A program made the position numbers and the translations under genes. 64,000 nucleotides of DNA from Azospirillum sp. Its GTDB lineage: Bacteria > Pseudomonadota > Alphaproteobacteria > Azospirillales > Azospirillaceae. The DNA lies in NCBI GenBank assembly GCA_016124535.1, contig WGNK01000003.1, forward strand, positions 40,001-104,000, written 5' to 3'. The notes under the pieces are model-generated. The model was not told the origin of the DNA. It searched no databases and was given only the letters and a program-made list of their open reading frames with translations. How positions within the stretch are numbered: the first letter of the stretch is position 1; each line of letters opens with the position of its first letter. This document shows, one piece after another, positions 17,930 through 27,033 of the stretch.

Positions 17930-19242
17930 GCCCGATAGTCATGGGTCTGGCGGTGTTCGCCGGCACACTTCTGGTCTTGCTCAGCGGAACCCCGGTGGCC
18001 TTTGCGCTGGGCATCGTCTCGATGGTTTCGCTGCTGGTGTTCGAAGGACCGGGCAGCCTGCACATTCTCGCCGAGACCCTGTTCGGCGGTCTCGACGACT
18101 TCACCCTGGTCTCGATCCCGATGTTCGTCATGATGGGCACCGCGGTTGCGGTCTCCGGGGCCGGCAGCGACCTCTACGAGGCGCTCGATCGCTGGCTCTA
18201 CCGGGTCCCCGGCGGTCTGGTGATCTCCAATCTCGGCGCCTGCGCGCTGTTTGCGGCGCTGACCGGCTCGTCACCCGCGACCTGTGCCGCGATCGGCAAG
18301 ATGGGCATCCCGGAGATGCGCCAGCGCGGCTTTCCCGACGAAATCGCCACCGGCTCGATCGCCGCCGGCGGTACGCTGGGCATCCTGATTCCGCCCAGCC
18401 TGACCTTCATCCTCTACGGCATCGCAACCGAAAGCTCGATCGGCCGGCTGTTCCTCGCCGGGGTCGGGCCGGGCATCCTGCTCACCCTGATGTTCATCGC
18501 CTGGACGATGTTTGCCCTGCGCCATCACCGGCTGAGCGATGTTCAGGCCAGCGTGGTGTGGTCGTGGCGCGACCGTTTCGCCGCCCTGCCCAAGGTACTG
18601 CCGTTTCTGGCCATCATCGGCGCGGTGATGTGGGCACTTTACGGCGGCGTCGCCACCCCGTCGGAGGCGGCCGGCGTCGGGGCGGCATTCTGCGTCATCC
18701 TGGCGATGACGGTCTACCGGATGTGGCGGTGGCAGGACCTCTGGCGCATCCTGCAGGCGACCACGCGGGAATCGGTGATGATCTTGATGATCATCGGCAC
18801 CGCGATCCTGTTCAGCTATATGCTGACCTCGCTCTACCTGACCCAGTCGCTGGCGGAATGGATCGCCGGGCTCGATGTCAATCGCTGGGTCCTGATGGTC
18901 TGGATCAATCTTCTGCTGCTGGTCGCCGGCTGCTTCCTGCCGCCCGCCGCGGTGATTCTGATGACCGCCCCGATCCTGCTGCCGATCCTCAAGGTTGCCG
19001 GCTTCGACCCGATCTGGTTCGGGGTGATCATGACCATCAACATGGAGGTCGGCCTGATCACGCCGCCGGTCGGGCTCAACCTGTTTGTGATCAACGGCAT
19101 CGCCCCAGACGTACCGCTGCAGAAAATCCTGAAAGGGGCGGTCGGCTATGTCCTGTGCATGCTGGTGGCGATCGTCGTGCTGTGCTTCGTGCCCGAGATC
19201 GCCACCTGGCTGCCCGACCGGGTCATGGGGCCGGCGATGTAG
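17926..19242 (+). CDS. dctM: TRAP transporter large permease DctM
   Basis: A 438-residue membrane protein with about twelve hydrophobic segments, the usual size for DctM. Recognisable stretches include LLSGTPVAFALG, FTLVSIPMFVMMGT, TGSSPATCAAIGKMGIPEM, GTLGILIPPSLTFILYGI, ATPSEAAGVGA and the C-terminal MEVGLITPPVGLNLFVI. It is the channel subunit of a Na+-dependent TRAP importer. Together with dctP and dctQ it forms a complete system. Confidence 0.93.
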   Translation: MSPIVMGLAVFAGTLLVLLSGTPVAFALGIVSMVSLLVFEGPGSLHILAETLFGGLDDFTLVSIPMFVMMGTAVAVSGAGSDLYEALDRWLYRVPGGLVISNLGACALFAALTGSSPATCAAIGKMGIPEMRQRGFPDEIATGSIAAGGTLGILIPPSLTFILYGIATESSIGRLFLAGVGPGILLTLMFIAWTMFALRHHRLSDVQASVVWSWRDRFAALPKVLPFLAIIGAVMWALYGGVATPSEAAGVGAAFCVILAMTVYRMWRWQDLWRILQATTRESVMILMIIGTAILFSYMLTSLYLTQSLAEWIAGLDVNRWVLMVWINLLLLVAGCFLPPAAVILMTAPILLPILKVAGFDPIWFGVIMTINMEVGLITPPVGLNLFVINGIAPDVPLQKILKGAVGYVLCMLVAIVVLCFVPEIATWLPDRVMGPAM

Positions 19243-19260
19243 CGGGCAAGCCCTTCGGCG

Positions 19261-20496
19261 TCAGGTCCGGTAGCTGCCGTTGATGTCGATATAGCCGTGG
19301 GTCAGGTCGCAGGTCCACACCGTGGCGCTGCCGTCGGCCAAGCCGAGGTCGATGTCGATCTGGATGTCCTGGCCCTGCATATGGGCGACCACCGGGGCCT
19401 CATCGTAATCGGGCACCGCCATGCCGTCGGCGCAGATCAAGGTGCCGCCGATCGTGATGCGCAGCAGGTCGCGCTCGGCGCGTTCGCCGGCACGCCCGAT
19501 CGCGGCGACGATCCGGCCCCAATTGGCGTCCTCGCCGGCAATCGCGGTCTTGACCAGCGGCGAATTGGCGATGGTCAGCCCGATCCGTTTGGCGGCCCGG
19601 TCGTTTTCGGCGCCGCGCACGGTGATGGCGACGAATTTGCTGGCACCCTCGCCATCGCGCACGATCTGGTGGGCGAGATCGCTCAAGACCGCCTGGAGCG
19701 CGGCACGGAAGCCGGCGGCGCGGGGATCGCCGGGCTCGGTGATCGGGGCATGGCCGGCACCACCGGTGGCGGCGAGCAGCAGAGTGTCGCTGGTCGAGGT
19801 ATCGCCGTCGACGGTGATGCAGTTGAACGCGCGCTGGTTGGCCTCCGCCAGCATCGTCTGCAGCGCCGGCGCCGCGACCGCGGCATCGGTGAAGACGAAT
19901 CCGAGCATGGTCGCCATATCGGGCGCGATCATGCCCGAGCCCTTGGCGATGCCGTTGATCGTGACCGCCACGCCATCGATCATGGCACTACGGCTCGACC
20001 CTTTCGGAAACGTATCGGTGGTCATGATCGCCCGCGCCGCCGGCTGCCAAGCCGTAGCGGCGGCACGGGCAACCGTATCCGGCAACTGGCGCGCCACGAT
20101 CTCGGCCGGCATCGGCTGGCCGATGACCCCGGTCGAGGCGATCAGCACCGCCTCGGGTGGGCAGCCGACCGCCGCCGCCGCCGCCGCCGCGGTCGCGGCC
20201 ACCGTCGCCTCGCCGGCCCGCCCGGTGAAGGCATTGGAATTGCCCGAATTGACCACGATTGCCCGACCGCTGCCGGTCGCCAATACCTTCCGGCACCAGT
20301 GGACCGGGGCCGAAGCGGTCAGCGAGCGGGTGAGCACGCCGGCCACCGCGGTGCCTGGCGCCAGGACCGCGACCATCAGATCGTCGCGGGCCTGGTAGCG
20401 AATGCCGCAATTGGCGGTCGCCAGGCTCACGCCGAGCACCGGCGGCAGATCGGGGAAGCAAGCCGGGGCGAGCGGCGAGGGCTTTAGATCGGGCAT
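19261..20496 (-). CDS. argJ: Bifunctional ornithine acetyltransferase / N-acetylglutamate synthase
   Basis: A 411-residue protein. ArgJ is made as a precursor that cleaves itself between Ala and Thr in the MATML motif. Here KGSGMIAPDMATML spans residues 185-198 and puts the cleavage between A195 and T196, with Thr as the new N-terminal nucleophile. Other family segments are NSGNSNAFTG and ITVDGDTSTSDT. It transfers acetyl from N-acetylornithine to glutamate in arginine synthesis, and in bifunctional forms also uses acetyl-CoA. It lies 32 bases after the parvulin gene and is probably co-transcribed with it. Confidence 0.95.
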   Translation of the reverse strand: MPDLKPSPLAPACFPDLPPVLGVSLATANCGIRYQARDDLMVAVLAPGTAVAGVLTRSLTASAPVHWCRKVLATGSGRAIVVNSGNSNAFTGRAGEATVAATAAAAAAAVGCPPEAVLIASTGVIGQPMPAEIVARQLPDTVARAAATAWQPAARAIMTTDTFPKGSSRSAMIDGVAVTINGIAKGSGMIAPDMATMLGFVFTDAAVAAPALQTMLAEANQRAFNCITVDGDTSTSDTLLLAATGGAGHAPITEPGDPRAAGFRAALQAVLSDLAHQIVRDGEGASKFVAITVRGAENDRAAKRIGLTIANSPLVKTAIAGEDANWGRIVAAIGRAGERAERDLLRITIGGTLICADGMAVPDYDEAPVVAHMQGQDIQIDIDLGLADGSATVWTCDLTHGYIDINGSYRT

Positions 20497-20528
20497 GATC
20501 GGGATCGGCAGCGGCTGGAGCGGCAGGA

Positions 20529-21425
20529 TTATTGAGCAGGGGCCAGGGGCGCCGGTGCTGCAGGCTTCTGCGGCGAACCGTCGGCCTCGAACCGCTCGAT
20601 CTTGGCGGCGGCGCGCAGTTCCTCGATCACGCCGCTGACGATCTCCTGCGACAAGTCGTTTTCCAGCTCGCCTTTGACCGCATCAAACGCCTGGGCGGTG
20701 CCCTGGTGGCGATCAACCACCTTGATCACGTGCCAACCAAATTGGGTCTTGACCGGCGACTCGGAGATCTGCCCCGGCTTCATGGCAAAGGCGGCATCGG
20801 CGAAGGCCGGCACCATGGCGTCGCGGGTGAAGAAACCGAGGTCGCCACCCTGTGCCGCGGCCGCCGTATCGGTCGATTTCTCCTTGGCCAGTTTGGCGAA
20901 ATCGCCGCCGGCCTTGATCTCCTTGATCAACGCCTTGGCTTCGGCCTCGCTGGCCACCAGGATATGCGCGGCATGAACCTCGTCCTGGGGCGGATTTTCG
21001 GTCAGCCAGTGTTGGTAGCGCTGCTCGAGTGCTTCCGGGGTGATCTTTCCCGCCATCGCCCGGGTCAGATAGACTTCCTGGACCGCCCGCTGTTCGGCCC
21101 GCTTCATCCGTTCCTTGACCTCCGGGGTCTCGGCCAGATTCTCCTTATAGCCGGCGGCGGCGATCAGTTTGGCGTTGATCAACTGGTCGACCACCGCGCC
21201 GAACAGCATCTGGACCGGCATGTCGCGAACCTGCGCCGGCAGATTGGCGACCGTCTGCATCACTTCGGAGCGGCGAATTTCGCCACCATCGACCCGTGCC
21301 ACCACCGGATCCTCCTCGGATTTGACCGCGGCAGGCGCAGGCTCGGCGGCCCACGCCGCCGGTGCCAGGCTGAAGCCAAGGGCCGCGGCGACCAGGGCGG
21401 CGCGGTAGACGGCAGAGATCACCAT
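20529..21425 (-). CDS. Periplasmic parvulin-type peptidyl-prolyl isomerase
   Basis: A 298-residue protein with a signal peptide (residues 1-27, ending AAWA before AEPAPAAV). An N-terminal SurA-like helical region is followed by a parvulin rotamase domain at about residues 130-235: EVHAAHILVASEAEAKALI, GGDFAKLAKEKSTD, GGDLGFFTRDAMVPAFADAAF and TQFGWHVIKVVD. It should help fold outer-membrane or periplasmic proteins. I chose ATG 21425 because a good signal peptide begins there. The frame stays open upstream through a (SPPPP)n stretch that comes from a DNA tandem repeat and is not likely translated. Confidence 0.92.
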   Translation of the reverse strand: MVISAVYRAALVAAALGFSLAPAAWAAEPAPAAVKSEEDPVVARVDGGEIRRSEVMQTVANLPAQVRDMPVQMLFGAVVDQLINAKLIAAAGYKENLAETPEVKERMKRAEQRAVQEVYLTRAMAGKITPEALEQRYQHWLTENPPQDEVHAAHILVASEAEAKALIKEIKAGGDFAKLAKEKSTDTAAAAQGGDLGFFTRDAMVPAFADAAFAMKPGQISESPVKTQFGWHVIKVVDRHQGTAQAFDAVKGELENDLSQEIVSGVIEELRAAAKIERFEADGSPQKPAAPAPLAPAQ

Positions 21426-21455
21426 CGGAAGCCTTTCAGCGTAAATCGCGCCATG

Positions 21456-21530
21456 CGGCGGAGAAGGGGGCGGCGGAGAAGGGGGCGGCGGAGAAGGGGG
21501 CGGCGGAGAAGGGGGCGGCGGAGAAGGGGT
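21456..21530. repeat. 15-base tandem repeat, five copies
   Basis: CGGCGGAGAAGGGGG is repeated five times head to tail; only the last base of the last copy differs. It lies about 30 bases upstream of the parvulin gene start, in its leader or promoter. On the transcribed strand it is C-rich. Near-perfect copies point to recent expansion, so copy number may vary between strains. Confidence 0.9.
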
Positions 21531-21674
21531 AAGTGCAGGAGCAATCGACGGGTGGATTAAGCATGGCGGGCAGGACCGGGGCAAGAACCAGTCTGCGGCG
21601 CGCGCGCCATTCACGGCGCCCCCGTGGCCCGCACTACCCGCTTTTCGAGCGCCAGCCCGGCCTCCCGCCCGCGC

Positions 21675-22142
<468 letters not shown>

Positions 22143-22287
22143 GCGATGTCCTTCTCTCAATCTGTGCTGTGAAGACGCTCTAGATCGGCGCGGTTGCCCA
22201 CCTTATACGGAACATCGCGAGACGGCGCCACCGCTGCCCGCTGACCCAGGCAGGTTCCACGGTCGGCAGCCGGCACCCGGACTGCCG

Positions 22288-22827
22288 TCATCCGAGTTGG
22301 AGGTAAAGATCGATTTCCTCCTGCTCCATCACCCGGGTCGTGCCGTGAATGATGCCGTTGGCGATCTGGATGATTCGGTGAAGCATCTGGACGGCGCTGT
22401 CGCAGTCCAGCCGCAGCTGCGTCTGGTCGTCCTGGGCAATCGCCTCGGACATGCGCTGGAGCGTGAAGACGACCACGATCTGGAGATGCTCGATCGTATC
22501 CTCGAACGGGCGACGGAATTTGGTCGGCACCCGCTGATAGGCAGCAATCGCGAGGTCGCGGTCGGAAAAGCCGCTTTCCTGAAAGTGCTGCTGATAGCTC
22601 TTAGGCTGCCAGGCCAGGCATTCCTCGAACATCATCGCCATATCGGGCACCATCTCGATCAACATCACGATTTCGTTGAAATGATTGAGATAGTCGGTCG
22701 CCAGCAGCGTCTTTTCGGATATGTTGGTACCCTTTACCCGGCGGCGCCAGTCCAGATAGTCGGGCAGTTCGTCGGGCCTGATACCGTCGAGGATCGCGGC
22801 ATCCAAATCCTGGTCGTGGTCTGGCAA
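22288..22827 (-). CDS. Conserved-looking hypothetical protein
   Basis: A 179-residue protein of unknown function. It has good coding character, no signal peptide and no membrane span. It is mostly helical, with several Met- and Glu-rich helices (NHFNEIVMLIEMVPDMAMMFEECL; HLQIVVVFTLQRMSEAI; SAVQMLHRIIQIANGIIHG). The N-terminus, DGIRPDELPDYLDWRRRVKGTN, looks ordered rather than random. No catalytic motif is evident. Confidence 0.65.
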   Translation of the reverse strand: MPDHDQDLDAAILDGIRPDELPDYLDWRRRVKGTNISEKTLLATDYLNHFNEIVMLIEMVPDMAMMFEECLAWQPKSYQQHFQESGFSDRDLAIAAYQRVPTKFRRPFEDTIEHLQIVVVFTLQRMSEAIAQDDQTQLRLDCDSAVQMLHRIIQIANGIIHGTTRVMEQEEIDLYLQLG

Positions 22828-23151
22828 ATCGCTCCCCGTCGCCCTTGCTGCCCCTATGCAGAGTTCGCTTGGTATCCAAAACAGATAGTTCAGGGCCAGG
22901 GAATGCGAACCCTGGCCGCAAACGATGTCTGGGCGGCAAGTCCGGTACCGGAACCGCCCCCCCCTTGAGACCGCAGCACCGGCACACCCCCGCGGACACT
23001 TGTACCGGCGATATTAAGCCAGCCGGTGTGGGAACGCCAGCGGCACCCCCCGTCCCGATCGATCACCCCCCGGACGATCCTTCGGGCGCTTCGGAAGTCC
23101 TCGCGCTCGGCAGTGAAGGGCTCGGCGGTGAAAGGCTCGGCGGCCAAGGGT
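22828..23151. other. Non-coding gap downstream of the zinc-ribbon gene
   Basis: This 324-base stretch separates two minus-strand genes. It contains a three-copy 15-base repeat at its right edge (23105-23149) and should also hold the promoter of the gene at 22288-22827. I see no convincing gene or strong terminator in it. Confidence 0.6.
23105..23149. repeat. 15-base tandem repeat, three diverged copies
   Basis: Three units of the type GCTCGGCGGTGAAAG follow each other directly after the stop of the zinc-ribbon gene. Copies differ at two to four positions. In one frame of the minus strand they would read AEPFT repeats, but that frame has no independent support as a gene. Confidence 0.7.
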
Positions 23152-23850
23152 TCAACCACCGGCGAAGCCGAAAGCGACCTCCAAGGCGGTCGTGCCGGCG
23201 CCCCGCTCGACGGCGCGAAATGTCGTGATGCCGCCGGGCAGCAGGTTGGTTTCGGCGGCCAGCAGCGTCCAGGTATGGATCACCCGATGATCGGGTCCGC
23301 GCGCCATGGCGACGATCGGCGGCACCACCCGCGCGATGGCGGAGGTGTTGACGATCTGCCCGTCGATCAGCAGCAGCCCGACACCGCCATCATTGTCCCT
23401 TTGCACGCGGGCATTCTGGAAGCTCAAGCCGGCGCCGGGCGGATCAACCGGCATACCGATGGTTTCGTAGAGCAGAGCCGCGGCCGGCCACAGTTCAACC
23501 ACCAGGTCCCGGCCAGCGACCACGCCCAGGGCCAGCGCCAGGATCGCGACGAGGGTGAAAGCGAGCGGCACCAGCCGGCCCGAACGCGCCGGCGGTTCGT
23601 CATCCTCGATCACGTCCTCCGACATCTCGAACGGATCCGCCGGCGGCACCTGCTTTTCCATCTCTTCGCGCAGGGCCTGCAGCGTCGCCTCGTCGCTGCC
23701 GTAGTCCGTCTCCGAGTCGAACGGGGCATCCGCAGGCGGCTCGACCCATTTGTGGCCGCAGCGGCTGCAGCGAACCTTGCGGCCACGACCGCTGACGGCG
23801 CTGTCCGCGATCGTGTAGCGGACTGAACAAGCCGGACAAGTCAGTATCAT
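23152..23850 (-). CDS. MJ0042-type zinc-ribbon membrane protein
   Basis: A 232-residue protein starting with a zinc ribbon: CPACSVRYTI and CSRCGHKW provide four Cys at residues 5, 8, 28 and 31. An acidic linker follows, then one membrane span (residues ~91-112, LVPLAFTLVAILALALGVVAG). The C-terminal domain (~115-230) resembles DUF3426-type extracytoplasmic domains, including GLLLIDGQIVNTSAIARVVPPI. It lies divergent from ftsE, a frequent alphaproteobacterial arrangement. Function is unknown; a role linked to the envelope is inference from context. Confidence 0.82.
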   Translation of the reverse strand: MILTCPACSVRYTIADSAVSGRGRKVRCSRCGHKWVEPPADAPFDSETDYGSDEATLQALREEMEKQVPPADPFEMSEDVIEDDEPPARSGRLVPLAFTLVAILALALGVVAGRDLVVELWPAAALLYETIGMPVDPPGAGLSFQNARVQRDNDGGVGLLLIDGQIVNTSAIARVVPPIVAMARGPDHRVIHTWTLLAAETNLLPGGITTFRAVERGAGTTALEVAFGFAGG

Positions 23851-23918
23851 GATGACCCGAATAGTGCTGGCGGACCGCGCCTGTTGTCCCTTATAGGAAT
23901 TCCCCGAAACCGGGACAA

Positions 23919-23958
23919 GCCCCGGCCGGGGCGGATGGCGCGCGGCCGCGCGGCCGCG
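23919..23958. other. Two perfect GC palindromes in the zinc-ribbon / ftsE divergent region
   Basis: A 14-base palindrome (GCCCCGGCCGGGGC, 23919-23932) is followed by an 18-base palindrome (CGCGGCCGCGCGGCCGCG, 23941-23958). They lie between the divergent zinc-ribbon gene and ftsE, the second ending 13 bases before the ftsE start. They may act as operators or fold in the ftsE leader. Confidence 0.6.
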
Positions 23959-23971
23959 GGTTGGAGACGGA

Positions 23972-24652
23972 GTGATCCGATTTGAGAATATCGGGCTGCG
24001 CTACGGCAGCGGCCCTGAGATTTTGCGCGACATCAGCTTCATGCTGGCGCCGGGGTCCTTCCATTTTCTGACCGGAGCCAGCGGCGCCGGCAAGTCTTCC
24101 TTGTTGCGCCTGATCTATCTCAGCTTGCGCCCGACCCGCGGCTCCCTGACCGTATTCGGCCAGAACATCGACGACCTGTCCCGCGACCAACTGCCGGCTC
24201 TGCGCCGCAAGATCGGCGTGGTGTTTCAGAATTTCCGGCTGCTCGACCACCTTTCCGCGCTCGACAACGTGGCGCTGCCGCTGCGGATGGCCGGGCTCGC
24301 CGAAGCCCAGGTCCAAGACCATGTCAGCGAATTGTTGCGCTGGGTCGGGCTGGGCAATCACCTTGATGCCAAGCCGCCGACCCTGTCGGGCGGCCAGCAG
24401 CAGCGGGTGGCGATTGCCCGATCGGTGATCAACCGGCCACGCCTGATCCTGGCCGACGAGCCGACCGGCAATGTCGACGACGGGATCGGCATGCGGCTGC
24501 TCTATCTGTTCGAGGAATTGAACAAGCTCGGCACCACCATGATCATCGCCACCCATAACGAGGGCCTGGTCGAGCAGTTCCGCCATCCGCGCCTGCACCT
24601 GGAAAACGGGACCCTCACGGTAATCCCGCCGGCCGGCGGAAGCGAGGGCTGA
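23972..24652 (+). CDS. ftsE: Cell division ATP-binding protein FtsE
   Basis: A 226-residue ABC ATPase. Walker A is GASGAGKS at residues 35-42, the Q-loop is [10 protein letters not shown], the signature is LSGGQQQR near 136-143, and Walker B is [13 protein letters not shown]. FtsE with FtsX forms a transporter-like complex at the division site that controls cell-wall hydrolases. It starts with GTG after GGAGACGGA. Its stop overlaps the ftsX start by one base, so the pair is translated together. Confidence 0.95.
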   Translation: MIRFENIGLRYGSGPEILRDISFMLAPGSFHFLTGASGAGKSSLLRLIYLSLRPTRGSLTVFGQNIDDLSRDQLPALRRKIGVVFQNFRLLDHLSALDNVALPLRMAGLAEAQVQDHVSELLRWVGLGNHLDAKPPTLSGGQQQRVAIARSVINRPRLILADEPTGNVDDGIGMRLLYLFEELNKLGTTMIIATHNEGLVEQFRHPRLHLENGTLTVIPPAGGSEG

Positions 24653-25560
24653 TGTTCCGCCAGCGCAGCGACCTGCCGCTGACCCGCGACCTGACCGGGC
24701 ACTACCTCGCCTGGATCGTCGCGGTGATGGTCTATCTCGGCATGCTGGCCCTGGCGGTGGCGCTGGTTCTGGCCGATATGGCGGCGCGCTGGGAAACCGG
24801 ACTGGTCGGCTCGCTGACCGTACAGATCGCCCCGATGCCGGAAACGCCGGGAACCACCGGTGCCGGCACCGCGGCAGCTCCGCTGGCCGCCCGTACCGAA
24901 CTGGCGCTGTCGCTGTTGCGCAGCACGCCCGGAGTCGAGCGAGTCACCGCGATTTCGGCGACCCGTGCGGCGGAACTGTTGGAGCCGTGGCTGGGCGGCA
25001 CGCTGCCCGCGGACCTGCCGCTGCCGGCCTTGATCGATGTCGTGCTGAAACGGCCGGTCACGGTCGATGTCGCCGAATTGGCGGTGCGCCTGGGGGGTGC
25101 GGTGCCGGGTGCCCGGGTCGATGACCAGGCCATGTGGCTGGCCGATCTGCGGGCGCTGGCCCGGCTGGTTCAACTGGTCGCCTTCGCGATCGTGGCTTTG
25201 GTCGGCAGCGCCTGCGTGATCGCGGTGATTTTTTCGGTGCGCGCCGGTTTGGCGATCCATCATCCGGTGGTCGAGTTGCTCCACATCATGGGCGCCACCG
25301 ACCGTTACGTCGCCCGTCAGTTCGAGGTCCATGTCCTGGGACTGGCGCTGCGTGGCGCCGTCGGCGGTGCTTTGTTGGCGCTGCTGACGCTCTATGCCGT
25401 CGGCCACGCCGCGAACGGGTTGCGGGGGGCGATGCTGCCGACGCTCAGTCTGCCCCCGGCCGAGCTGCTGCTGCTGGTTGTGGTTCCCCTGGTCGCCTGC
25501 CTGCTGGCGGTGATGACGACCCGCTGGACCGTTCGCCACACTCTGGCGGCAATGCCATGA
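24652..25560 (+). CDS. ftsX: Cell division protein FtsX
   Basis: A 302-residue membrane protein with the FtsX layout. There is one membrane span near residues 22-43, a ~130-residue extracytoplasmic loop, then three spans (about 170-195, 220-250 and 265-290). The segments LLHIMGATDRYVARQFEVHVLGLALRGAVGG match the conserved FtsX core. It anchors FtsE and transmits ATPase state to periplasmic amidase activators. It overlaps ftsE at the start; a YdcF-like gene follows within about 25 bases. Confidence 0.93.
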   Translation: MFRQRSDLPLTRDLTGHYLAWIVAVMVYLGMLALAVALVLADMAARWETGLVGSLTVQIAPMPETPGTTGAGTAAAPLAARTELALSLLRSTPGVERVTAISATRAAELLEPWLGGTLPADLPLPALIDVVLKRPVTVDVAELAVRLGGAVPGARVDDQAMWLADLRALARLVQLVAFAIVALVGSACVIAVIFSVRAGLAIHHPVVELLHIMGATDRYVARQFEVHVLGLALRGAVGGALLALLTLYAVGHAANGLRGAMLPTLSLPPAELLLLVVVPLVACLLAVMTTRWTVRHTLAAMP

Positions 25561-25582
25561 GCCCGCGACCGTTCCGGGCGCT

Positions 25583-26251
25583 GTGGCGACCGTGATGGCG
25601 ATGGGCCGATCCAGGCGGCGGGGCGGGGCGGTGCATGGACTGACCCTACTGCTGCTGGTGACCGGGATCGCCGCGGTCGCCTGGGCGGTCGGGCTGATCT
25701 GGTTTGCCGAGACCATCCCGCGCGAGGCGCCGGCGCCGGACAGCCCGGAGGGGCAGCAGATCACCGATGCCATCGTCGTGCTGACCGGCGGCAGCGAGCG
25801 TCTGTCCACCGGACTTGAGCTGCTGGGCGCCGGCCGCGCCAAGAAACTGTTCGTCTCCGGCGTCTACCACACCGTCGACGTGCGCGAACTGTTGCTGCTG
25901 TCACGCCAGGCGCCGGGCGAGCTGGAATGCTGCATCGAGCTTGGCTACGCTGCTGACAGCACCATGGGCAATGCCGCCGAGACCGCGGACTGGATGGCGG
26001 AGGAAAACTTCACCTCGCTGCGCCTCGTCACCGCCAATTATCACATGCGCCGCAGCTTGCTCGAATTCCGCATGGCGCTGCCGCGGGCCGAAGTGCTACC
26101 CCACCCGGTGATTCCGGCCAATGTCCATCTCGCCGACTGGTGGCAATGGCCGGGAACCGCTAATCTGATCGTCAACGAGTACAACAAGTACCTGATCGCG
26201 CTCGGCCGCCATGGCCTGATCTGGGCGCTCGACGGCCAAGAGGACCAATGA
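25583..26251 (+). CDS. YdcF family (DUF218) membrane protein
   Basis: A 222-residue protein with one N-terminal membrane span (residues ~18-42) and a DUF218/YdcF domain. Typical segments are DAIVVLTGGSERLSTGLELLGAGRAKKLFVSGV and SLRLVTANYHMRRSLLEFR. Family members are linked to envelope polysaccharide or vancomycin tolerance (SanA, ElyC), but the reaction is unknown. The start is GTG 25583 or ATG 25595; neither has a strong ribosome site. It lies in the ftsE-ftsX-ydcF-plsC row, and its stop overlaps plsC. Confidence 0.87.
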   Translation: MATVMAMGRSRRRGGAVHGLTLLLLVTGIAAVAWAVGLIWFAETIPREAPAPDSPEGQQITDAIVVLTGGSERLSTGLELLGAGRAKKLFVSGVYHTVDVRELLLLSRQAPGELECCIELGYAADSTMGNAAETADWMAEENFTSLRLVTANYHMRRSLLEFRMALPRAEVLPHPVIPANVHLADWWQWPGTANLIVNEYNKYLIALGRHGLIWALDGQEDQ

Positions 26252-27033
26252 CCCTGCTGCGTTCCCTCGCGTTCAATCTGGCCTTCTATGGTTGGACCGG
26301 ATTGATGTGCTTTGCCCTTCTGTGGATATTGCTATTGCCCCACCGTCAGATGATCGCGGTGGTGCGGTGGTATCTTGGCACCGTTGCGGCGCTGGAGCGG
26401 AGCCTGATCGGGCTGCGCTACGAGGTGCGCGGACGCCACCACCTGCCCGACGGCGCCTTCATCGTCGCGGCCAAGCACCAATCGGCTTGGGAGACCATGA
26501 AACTGCATCTGCTGGTCGCGGACCCGGCGGTGGTCCTGAAGCGCGAGCTGATGTATCTGCCGATCTGGGGCTGGTACGCCGCGAAGGCGCGGATGATTCC
26601 GGTTGACCGGGGCGCCCGCGGGCGCGCCATCGCCTCCCTGGTCGCCGGCGCCCGGCGCATCAAGGCCGAGGGACGGCCGATCGTCATCTTTCCCCAGGGC
26701 ACCCGCACCGCGCCTGGCGCCTGGCGCAGCTATCGGGTCGGGGTCGGCGTGCTCTACCAGGAGCTCGACCTGCCGATCGTGCCGATGGCGCTCAATTCCG
26801 GTCTGTTCTGGGCTCGAAACAGCTTCTTCAAGCGGCCGGGCACGGTCACCGTCGAATTTCTGGCGCCGATCCCGCCTGGCCTGGGCCGGGAACGCGCCAT
26901 GGCGGAGTTGGAAGAGCGACTGGAAGCGGCGACCGACCGTCTGGTCATCGCCGCCGGCGGCCCGCCGACCGAGCGGCCGCATCCCGTGGCCGCCGCCGCG
27001 GCTCCCTCCCCCCCGACAAGTTCGGCGGCGTGA
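26248..27033 (+). CDS. plsC: 1-acyl-sn-glycerol-3-phosphate acyltransferase
   Basis: A 261-residue PlsC-type acyltransferase. The usual HX4D motif appears as HQSAWE at residues 77-82, with Glu replacing Asp, a variant seen in alphaproteobacterial members. The glycerol-phosphate binding motif is FPQGTR at 148-153. A membrane helix occupies residues ~10-32. It acylates lysophosphatidic acid to phosphatidic acid at the inner membrane. The start overlaps the ydcF stop by four bases. The last ~25 residues are a low-complexity Pro/Ala tail. Confidence 0.92.
   Translation: MTLLRSLAFNLAFYGWTGLMCFALLWILLLPHRQMIAVVRWYLGTVAALERSLIGLRYEVRGRHHLPDGAFIVAAKHQSAWETMKLHLLVADPAVVLKRELMYLPIWGWYAAKARMIPVDRGARGRAIASLVAGARRIKAEGRPIVIFPQGTRTAPGAWRSYRVGVGVLYQELDLPIVPMALNSGLFWARNSFFKRPGTVTVEFLAPIPPGLGRERAMAELEERLEAATDRLVIAAGGPPTERPHPVAAAAAPSPPTSSAA

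Noticed and set aside
21426..21614. An N-terminal extension of the parvulin protein containing (SPPPP)n.
   Set aside because: The normal signal peptide begins at 21425, and the extension would bury it behind a repeat-encoded segment.
22890..23159. A minus-strand frame reading AEPFT repeats after the zinc-ribbon gene.
   Set aside because: The pattern comes from the DNA tandem repeat, and the rest of the frame looks random; start overlap with the upstream stop is not enough support.
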